Below are positions 58,480 through 64,000 of a DNA stretch of 64,000 nucleotides, piece after piece (within the stretch, counting starts at the first letter, position 1; every line of letters begins with the position of its first letter). The notes under the pieces are model-generated. The model worked only from the letters and a program-made list of their open reading frames with translations, did no database searches and was not told where the DNA came from. Made by a program: the position numbers and the translations under genes. The DNA lies in assembly GCF_039536245.1 (NCBI RefSeq), contig NZ_BAAAYN010000017.1:567302-631301 (forward strand). The letters are read 5' to 3'. Source of the stretch: Cryptosporangium minutisporangium (lineage in GTDB: Bacteria; Actinomycetota; Actinomycetes; Mycobacteriales; Cryptosporangiaceae).

Positions 58480-60186
58480 TCAGCGGGAACGACGGTCCTC
58501 GCCGGGACGGGACGAGCGCTGCTCCGGCGTCCACCGCGGACGCCCCGCCCGGTAGCCCTCGGAGCTGCCGCGGTCGGTGCGCTCGGCGCGGTTGCCCGCG
58601 GCCCGGTTGCCCTCGGCGCGGAACTCCCCGGCACGCTGTGCCGGTCGACGGTCGCCCCGGTCGAAGCCCCGGTCGGACCCACGGTCCGACCGCTCGCCGC
58701 GCTCGGACCAGCGCGGGCCGTCCGAACGACGCGGGCCGCCACGGAAGCCACCCTCACGCCGCTCGCCCGACCCGCTCCGCGGACCACGGCGCGGGTCGCG
58801 GCCACGGTCGCGGTCGGAGCCGAACGACTCACGACGCCGGTTGCGCCGGGCCTCGGCGGCAGCCAGCTCCTCCGCGGTCGGCGGCGGCGGTGCCGGCGGC
58901 AGCGCGTCGATCAGGACGCTCGGCAGCGGCGACTCCGGCGCGATCGTCGACCGGGTCGGGTTGATGCCCGCGAGCTTCGCCAGGCGGTGCGCGGACTTCC
59001 GGCTGTAGGGCGCGACCAGCGTGGCCACTACGCCGGACGCTCCAGCCCGCGCCGTACGTCCGGCCCGGTGCAGGTACGACTTCGGGTCGGTCGGCGGGTC
59101 GTAGTGCACGACCAGCCCGACGCCGTCGACGTGCACACCGCGCGCCGCGACGTCGGTCGCGACCAGGACCGGTGCACGCCCGTTCTTGAAGTTCGAGAGC
59201 ACCCGGTTGCGCTGGCCCTGCGTGCGGCCACCGTGCAGCGGCTCGGCGAAGATGCCGCGCTCGGTGAGCTGCTCGGCGAGCCGGTCCGCACCGGCCTGGG
59301 TCTTCACGAACATGATCGTGCGACCGGTCGACTTCACCAGCTCGGCGGCCACCCGCACCTTGTCCTGGTGGGTCACGTGGAGCATGTGGTGCTCCATCGT
59401 GTCGACCGACGCCGTGGACGGGGCCAGCGAGTGGGTCACCGGGTCGGTGAGGTACTCCCGGACGATCGTGTCGACGTCGTTGTCCAGCGTCGCGGAGAAC
59501 AGCAGGCGCTGGCCGTCGGACCGGACCTGGTCGAGCAGTGCCCGGACGACCGGCAGGAAGCCCATGTCGGCCATCTGGTCGGCCTCGTCGATCGCGGTGA
59601 TCTCGACGTCGTCGAGAACAGCGCTACCGCGCCGGATGTGGTCCTCGAGCCGGCCCGGCGTCGCGACGACGACGTGGACGCCGCGCCGCAGGTCTTCGAG
59701 CTGGCGGGACATCGCGGCGCCACCGACGACCGGACGCACCCGGACGCCGACCGCGCGGCCCAACGGAGCCAGCGCGTCGGTCACCTGGAGCGCGAGCTCC
59801 CGGGTGGGGACCAGCACCAGGCCCAGCGGACGTCCGGGACGGACCCGGGCACCGGCGAGCTTGGCCACCAGCGGCAACCCGAACGCCAGCGTTTTGCCGG
59901 AGCCGGTGGAGCCACGGCCGAGAACGTCGCGGCCGGCGAGAACCTCGGGGATCGTCGCGGCCTGGATCGGAAACGCGTTGACGAGTTCTTGCCGCTCGAG
60001 CGCGGTGACGATGGCGCGCGGAAGGCCCAGGTCAGCGAAGGAAACGGGAGTTTCGGCGGGATCCACCTCGGCGGTGTCCGCCTCGAGGTTTTCCAGGAGG
60101 AGTTCGTCATCGATGACGACGGCCTCGGGAAGGACCTCTTCGGTCGAGAAATCGGGCAGTTCAGATACAGCAGACAGCGTTGGCAC
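58480..60186 (-). CDS. DEAD-box RNA helicase, RhlE/CsdA type
   Basis: About 568 residues. RecA1 with Q motif (VSFADLGLPRAIVTALE), motif I GSTGSGKT, Ia PTRELALQ, II DEAD, III SAT; RecA2 with VKTQAGAD, ATDVAARGVH and HRAGRTARAG. The C-terminal 130 residues are Arg/Gly/Asp/Ser-rich (RGG-like), typical of actinobacterial cold-shock and ribosome-assembly helicases. I chose the GTG at 60186 with GGAAAG upstream; the 84 bases further up are open but look like leader. The long leader (to about 60540) suggests post-transcriptional control. Confidence 0.9.
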   Translation of the reverse strand: MPTLSAVSELPDFSTEEVLPEAVVIDDELLLENLEADTAEVDPAETPVSFADLGLPRAIVTALERQELVNAFPIQAATIPEVLAGRDVLGRGSTGSGKTLAFGLPLVAKLAGARVRPGRPLGLVLVPTRELALQVTDALAPLGRAVGVRVRPVVGGAAMSRQLEDLRRGVHVVVATPGRLEDHIRRGSAVLDDVEITAIDEADQMADMGFLPVVRALLDQVRSDGQRLLFSATLDNDVDTIVREYLTDPVTHSLAPSTASVDTMEHHMLHVTHQDKVRVAAELVKSTGRTIMFVKTQAGADRLAEQLTERGIFAEPLHGGRTQGQRNRVLSNFKNGRAPVLVATDVAARGVHVDGVGLVVHYDPPTDPKSYLHRAGRTARAGASGVVATLVAPYSRKSAHRLAKLAGINPTRSTIAPESPLPSVLIDALPPAPPPPTAEELAAAEARRNRRRESFGSDRDRGRDPRRGPRSGSGERREGGFRGGPRRSDGPRWSERGERSDRGSDRGFDRGDRRPAQRAGEFRAEGNRAAGNRAERTDRGSSEGYRAGRPRWTPEQRSSRPGEDRRSR

Positions 60187-60643
60187 AGAACGGCTTTCCG
60201 GGCGGACGACACAGCAGCCAGGGGTCATCCACCCCGGTCGGGGTAACAGGGATCGCAACGTCGAACCCACTGACCACCGGACGCACGGACCACCGGGACA
60301 CGGGTTTGCGACGAAACCTCGAAGGACTCTTCGGCCAAGTTACTCGGGCCCCATGAGCTGCTCTGGGTCTCCGAGGAGGCTTGGACTTAACAAGAATACC
60401 TGGTCCCTGTGTTCCCCGACCGAGGGCGTGACCTGACGCACCCGCAACCAGGCTCTCAGGGTGGTTCAGATCACCCGGATGGCTCACCACAACCACCGAT
60501 AGGCCACATCTTTCTCACAGCGGGTCGGCTGGTCTGAGTGGTTCTGGGTGCCTACCGTCTCAGGTATGGGAACAGGTGGACCCGGCCAAGTACCGGGGAA
60601 CAGCCAGCTCGCCGAGGCGGGCCGTCGCATGAGAGGAACCGCG
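60187..60643. other. Long leader/intergenic region between the helicase and a small zinc-ribbon-like gene
   Basis: 457 bp, less GC-rich than its surroundings, containing the divergent promoters. It includes several short hairpin-forming segments (for example GACTCTTCGGCC region near 60325) but no RNA family I can name. For the helicase it would be a leader of up to 350 nt. Confidence 0.45.
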
Positions 60644-60817
60644 ATGTACCGGCTGCACTGCCCAGAGTGCGCACGGCCCGGCGTCACGCGAACCAACCGT
60701 CGCGAGGTACAGGCGCTGGCCAACACGCACAACCAAATGCTCCACCGCGGCCGTCCGGTAGCAACCGTTCGGATGGCCGGCTGGAACCTTTTTCGGAGGG
60801 TGACCCGTCAGCACTGA
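60644..60817 (+). CDS. Small hypothetical protein with a CxxC knuckle
   Basis: 57 basic residues starting MYRLHCPECARPGVTRTNRR with GAGAGGA six bases upstream; an ATG five codons earlier and one at 60566 are possible. The single CPEC pair plus two His later (THNQMLH) could bind one zinc. Composition suggests nucleic-acid contact. Divergent from the DEAD-box helicase and followed by a strong terminator. Function unknown. Confidence 0.6.
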   Translation: MYRLHCPECARPGVTRTNRREVQALANTHNQMLHRGRPVATVRMAGWNLFRRVTRQH

Positions 60818-61001
60818 GGTAGTGAGCAGCTAGTCCTGGAGCGCAGCCCCTGCGCACCGGAAGACCCCGCAAGTAGCACTCGGCCGCCGGGCCGGGCCCG
60901 AGCACGCCCCGACGACCACCCGGATGTACCCCGGGACCGGTCCCGGCGCCGTACTCGGCTCGGACCGGCTGCGCAGTACCGAACACGCAGTGTCCTTCCC
61001 C

Positions 61002-61047
61002 AACCGATCCGGGGGTCCCGCGCACAACGCGGGGCCCCCGTTCGGTT
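61002..61047 (+). terminator. Terminator hairpin before the quinone oxidoreductase gene
   Basis: Core arms CGGGGGTCCCGCG and CGCGGGGCCCCCG (one G-U) around CACAA, extended by AACCGA/TCGGTT, lying between the small gene ending at 60817 and the start at 61088. Confidence 0.75.
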
Positions 61048-61087
61048 ACTCCGGCCCTGCTCGCCCTTTTTCCGTAGGGTTTGCGCC

Positions 61088-62062
61088 ATGCACGCGATCA
61101 CGATCACTGAACCTGGCGGACCCGAGGTGCTGCGCTGGACGGAGGTTCCCGACCTCCGGCCCGGGCCGGACGAAGTCCTGATCGACGTGGTCGCCTCCGC
61201 CGTCAACCGCGCGGACCTGCTCCAGCGTCAGGGCGCCTACCCACCACCGCCGGGCGCTTCCGAGTACCCGGGACTGGAATGCTCCGGGCGGATCGCCGCC
61301 GTGGGTCCCGGCGTCGAGGGCTGGAACGTCGGCGACGAGGTCTGTGCCCTGCTCGCCGGCGGCGGATACGCCGAGCAGGTCGTGGTACCGGCCGGCCAGG
61401 TGTTGCCGGTTCCCGACGGCGTCTCGCTCGCCGAGGCGGCCGGCCTGCCGGAGGTGTACTGCACGGTCTGGTCGAACGTCTTCGCGGTCGGACGCCTGGC
61501 GCCCGGCGACACGTTCCTGGTGCACGGAGGCGCCGGCGGGATCGGCACGGCCGCGATCCAGCTGGCCGCGGCGTACGGCGCCCGGGTGTTCTGCACCGCG
61601 AGCGCGGCGAAGCACAACGTCTGTCTCGCGCTGGGCGCCGAGCGTGCCATCGATTACCGCACCGAGGACTTCGTCGAGGTGGTGAAGGAGGCCACCGACG
61701 GCCGCGGCGTCGACGTCATCCTCGACAACATGGGGGCCAAGTACCTCGACCGCAACGTGGCCGCCCTGGCCACCAGCGGACGGCTGGTCGTGATCGGCAT
61801 GCAGGGCGGCGTGAAGGGTGAACTGAACCTCGCTGCGCTGCTGGCCAAGCGCGCCTCGATCACCGCCACCTCGCTGCGCGCCCGACCGGTGAGCGAGAAG
61901 ACGGAGATCGTCGAGGACGTCAAGACGCACGTCTGGCCGCTACTCGGGTTCGGCAAGATCCGGCCGATCATCGACCGCGCGATCGCCCTGCAGGACGCCG
62001 CCGAAGCACACCGGGTCCTCGAGTCCGGCGAGGCCACCGGCAAGGTCCTCCTGGTCCGCTGA
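61088..62062 (+). CDS. NAD(P)H-quinone oxidoreductase, zeta-crystallin/PIG3 type
   Basis: 324 residues of the medium-chain dehydrogenase family without the catalytic zinc ligands. Typical blocks: EVLIDVVASAVNRADLLQRQG, PGLECSGRIAAVGPGVEGW, the nucleotide-binding VHGGAGGIGTAAIQLAAAYG and ALQDAAEAHRVLESGEATGK at the end. It should reduce quinones or enals with NADPH. The ATG at 61088 begins MHAITITEPGGPE as in homologues. Converges on the GNAT gene. Confidence 0.9.
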   Translation: MHAITITEPGGPEVLRWTEVPDLRPGPDEVLIDVVASAVNRADLLQRQGAYPPPPGASEYPGLECSGRIAAVGPGVEGWNVGDEVCALLAGGGYAEQVVVPAGQVLPVPDGVSLAEAAGLPEVYCTVWSNVFAVGRLAPGDTFLVHGGAGGIGTAAIQLAAAYGARVFCTASAAKHNVCLALGAERAIDYRTEDFVEVVKEATDGRGVDVILDNMGAKYLDRNVAALATSGRLVVIGMQGGVKGELNLAALLAKRASITATSLRARPVSEKTEIVEDVKTHVWPLLGFGKIRPIIDRAIALQDAAEAHRVLESGEATGKVLLVR

Positions 62063-62078
62063 GCCCGCGGCGCGGCCG

Positions 62079-63077
62079 TCAGGCTCGGGGCGCCGGGGGA
62101 ACCAGCAGACGCCAGGTGTCGGCGGCGAACTGGAGCTCGAACCCGAGACCGGTGTAGAAACGCAGCGCGTTGTGCACGTTCTCGGTGTCCACCCCGAGCC
62201 CCACCGCACTCCGCCCCCGCTGGGCGAAGACCGCGAACGCGGTCCGCAGCAGCAGCGTGGCGATGCCGGTGCCCCGGGCGGCGGCCACCGTGCCGAGATT
62301 CTGCACCCAGCCGGTCGCTTCCCGCTCGTTGTGGCCGACGAGTACCCCGACGTCGACCAGCTGGCCGGTAGCGGCGTCGACCCGGGACGCGATCCAGGTC
62401 AGCGACCAGTCCCGGTGGTCGGCGTCCATGCGCTTGCGCCACTCCGCGTAGCTCGTCGCCTCGAAGCCGAAGTGCCCGGCGAAGGTCTCCTGGACCAGGC
62501 GGTAGGCGATCTCCTCGTCCGCCGGGGACGTCACCACCCGGATCTGGACGTCGCCCGGCACCTTCGGCGGAGAGTCGACGTCGACGGAGACCGGGCGGGT
62601 GAGGACGTGGTGCCGCCGGACGTTGCGCCAGCCTCGGGCCGGCAACGCGTGCACGGCCAGCACCGAGTCCGGCGTCAGCGCCAGATGCAGGTCGGCGTCG
62701 CCTGCTCCGGGCGTCGCGGCGGCGATCTCCGCCGACCGCACGATGAGCAGATCGAGCAGATGGATGCCGGCCGGGAGCGCGTCCCGCAGCACGTAGTGGT
62801 CGACGTCCAGCCGGAGACCGGACGAGGCCGGCCAGAGGATGGCGTAGGCGACCAGCCGATCGCGGTCGAACGCGAGCCAGGAGTCGCGGGCGAGGTCGGC
62901 GGTCCGTCGCAGGTCGGCTTCGACCTCCTCCACGGCGTATCCGCCCTCGCCGGTGTCGACCAGATCGACCTCGTTGATCAGCGTCCGGATGGCGGGCGCG
63001 TCGGCGAGCACGGCCGCCCGGACGGTGAGTCCCGGTGGAAGGGAGGTCGCAGGACTGGCGTCGGAACGAATGGGCAT
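62079..63077 (-). CDS. Tandem GNAT-family acetyltransferase
   Basis: 332 residues made of two GNAT folds. The N-terminal one (about 15-165) lacks a clear acetyl-CoA loop and is probably structural. The C-terminal one (about 180-330) has it: VQNLGTVAAARGTGIATLLL, followed by VGLGVDTENVHNALRFYTGL. The arrangement recalls mycothiol synthase (MshD) and antibiotic acetyltransferases, but the substrate cannot be assigned. ATG at 63077 with GGAGGG upstream. Divergent from the Bpa gene, 60 bp apart. Confidence 0.83.
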   Translation of the reverse strand: MPIRSDASPATSLPPGLTVRAAVLADAPAIRTLINEVDLVDTGEGGYAVEEVEADLRRTADLARDSWLAFDRDRLVAYAILWPASSGLRLDVDHYVLRDALPAGIHLLDLLIVRSAEIAAATPGAGDADLHLALTPDSVLAVHALPARGWRNVRRHHVLTRPVSVDVDSPPKVPGDVQIRVVTSPADEEIAYRLVQETFAGHFGFEATSYAEWRKRMDADHRDWSLTWIASRVDAATGQLVDVGVLVGHNEREATGWVQNLGTVAAARGTGIATLLLRTAFAVFAQRGRSAVGLGVDTENVHNALRFYTGLGFELQFAADTWRLLVPPAPRA

Positions 63078-63137
63078 ACCCTGCACCCTCCGCTACCGAC
63101 GTCCGCATGCACAATGCGATTGCGGGAGGATGGTCAT

Positions 63138-63701
63138 ATGACCGACACCCAGTCCCCGAATGAGCGCCCCGACTCCCCCGGTCAGACCATCATGGTCATG
63201 GGCCCGGACGGCTCGCCGGTCGGCGCGATGCCGGTGGAAGCCGGCAAGGAAGATCTCGACAACGATCCGTCCCGGCTGATCGAGCAACCCGGCAAGGTCA
63301 TGCGGATCGGCAGCATGATCAAACAGCTCCTCGAAGAGGTCCGGGCCGCTCCGCTCGACGAGGCGAGCCGTGCCCGGCTCAAGGAGATCCACGCCCGATC
63401 GATCGCCGAGCTGGAAGACGGCCTGGCGCCCGAGCTCCGCGACGAGCTGGAGCGGCTCTCGCTCCCGTTCACCGACGACGCGACGCCGTCGGAGCCGGAG
63501 CTGCGGATCGCCCAGGCCCAGCTGGTGGGGTGGCTGGAAGGGCTGTTCCACGGCATCCAGGCCGCGCTGGTGGCTCAACAGATGGCCGCCCGTATGCAGC
63601 TGGAGCAGATGCGCGGACGCCCAGCCCTGCCGCCGGGGCTCGGCGGCATCGTGTCCGGTGACGACCGGCCGACCCCGCACGGCACCGGCCAGTACCTGTA
63701 G
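63138..63701 (+). CDS. bpa: Bacterial proteasome activator Bpa/PafE
   Basis: 187 residues closely following the mycobacterial Bpa (Rv3780) pattern: QPGKVMRIGSMIKQLLEEVR, ARLKEIHARSIAELEDGL, LRIAQAQLVGWLEGLFHGIQ, MAARMQLEQM, and the C-terminal HbYX-like tail GTGQYL. Bpa forms dodecameric rings that dock this tail into the 20S proteasome and open its gate without ATP, feeding unfolded proteins. ATG with GGGAGGA upstream. The rest of the proteasome locus is not in the window, which is usual. Confidence 0.95.
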   Translation: MTDTQSPNERPDSPGQTIMVMGPDGSPVGAMPVEAGKEDLDNDPSRLIEQPGKVMRIGSMIKQLLEEVRAAPLDEASRARLKEIHARSIAELEDGLAPELRDELERLSLPFTDDATPSEPELRIAQAQLVGWLEGLFHGIQAALVAQQMAARMQLEQMRGRPALPPGLGGIVSGDDRPTPHGTGQYL

Positions 63702-63723
63702 GCCAGCGCCGGGGTGGCGAGCC

Positions 63724-64000
63724 CTACCTAGCTATCGCAGCTTCGTCCAGCAGGGCGTCGAGGTAGGTCGCCACCCCATCGGCGTCGTTTCCGGTGGTCA
63801 CCGTGTGCGCCACGGCGGCGGCCTCCGGGTGCGCGCCGGCCACGACGACGCCGCGCCCCGCCCAGCTGAGCATCGGGATGTCGTTGGGCATGTCGCCGAA
63901 CGCGAGCACGGTGTTCGGGTCGACGCCGCAGCGGCGGGCGACCCACTCGAGTCCGGTGGCCTTCGTGACGCCCGCAGCCGAGACCTCGATCAGGCCGCGG
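63724..64000 (-). CDS. HAD-superfamily hydrolase, Cof type (5' part lies outside the window)
   Basis: C-terminal about 92 residues: VTKATGLEWVARRCGVDPNT, FGDMPNDIPMLSWAG (HAD motif IV with GDxxND), then GVVVAGAHPEAAAVAHTVT and DGVATYLDALL. This is the end of a Cof/YbiV-like sugar or nucleotide phosphatase. The stop TAG at 63724-63726 lies 22 bp from the converging Bpa gene. Confidence 0.88.
   Translation of the reverse strand, partial: RGLIEVSAAGVTKATGLEWVARRCGVDPNTVLAFGDMPNDIPMLSWAGRGVVVAGAHPEAAAVAHTVTTGNDADGVATYLDALLDEAAIAR

Noticed and set aside
1-64000. A prophage, integrative element, secondary-metabolite cluster or known defence island
   Set aside because: No integrase, transposase, phage structural, PKS/NRPS or recognised defence genes were seen; the Ro60/Y RNA locus is the only RNA-quality system.

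Overview
The window is about 64 kb of very GC-rich DNA with actinobacterial gene content: a Bpa-type proteasome activator, an F420-dependent LLM oxidoreductase, a two-gene dynamin-like cassette, Streptomyces-type DnaA boxes and transmembrane Ser/Thr kinases. A filamentous or spore-forming genus such as Cryptosporangium would fit, but that is inference only. The genes look chromosomal. I saw no integrase, transposase, phage genes or CRISPR array.

Left part (1-24 kb). A cut Na+/H+ antiporter gene diverges from a UBP zinc-finger gene. Then comes an orphan hypX, whose stop codon lies in the first unit of a 36-copy perfect 14-bp tandem repeat; a long hairpin follows. A thiBPQ thiamine-uptake operon sits behind a clear TPP riboswitch. 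Next are two dynamin-like GTPases, a subtilisin-like protease, a DeoR regulator, a PEBP-family protein and a GAF histidine kinase. A two-component pair diverges from a lipoprotein/adaptor/MacB-type export operon.

Middle part (24-41 kb). This holds an LLM oxidoreductase facing a LysR regulator, a MerR regulator, a membrane GGDEF-EAL protein and glutaryl-CoA dehydrogenase. Upstream of the last is a cluster of DnaA boxes far from any dnaA gene. The most striking locus is at 32.4-35.0 kb. A TROVE (Ro60/Rsr) gene is preceded by an unannotated Y RNA: a long closing stem carrying a circularly permuted tRNA mimic. A second tRNA-like element lies upstream, followed by a hemerythrin-domain gene. Further on are an Rrf2 regulator facing an NAD(P)-binding reductase, tRNA-Ser(UGA), and an ABC-2 exporter with a DesK/DesR-type pair.

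Right part (41-64 kb). This holds an alpha/beta hydrolase, two tandem paralogous receptor Ser/Thr kinases, a large FAD/Fe-S oxidoreductase, an SGNH hydrolase and a FIST sensor coupled to a GAF-GGDEF-EAL protein. After these come a permease/TIGR03943 pair, a DEAD-box helicase with a long leader, a quinone oxidoreductase, a tandem GNAT protein, Bpa and a cut HAD hydrolase.

A roughly 72-bp palindromic sequence occurs three times. Two copies sit in frame inside unrelated proteins (the Ro60 homologue and a Ser/Thr kinase) in opposite orientations; one is intergenic. This looks like a small dispersed repeat that colonises coding sequence. Together with the Y RNA locus it is the best candidate for something undescribed here.
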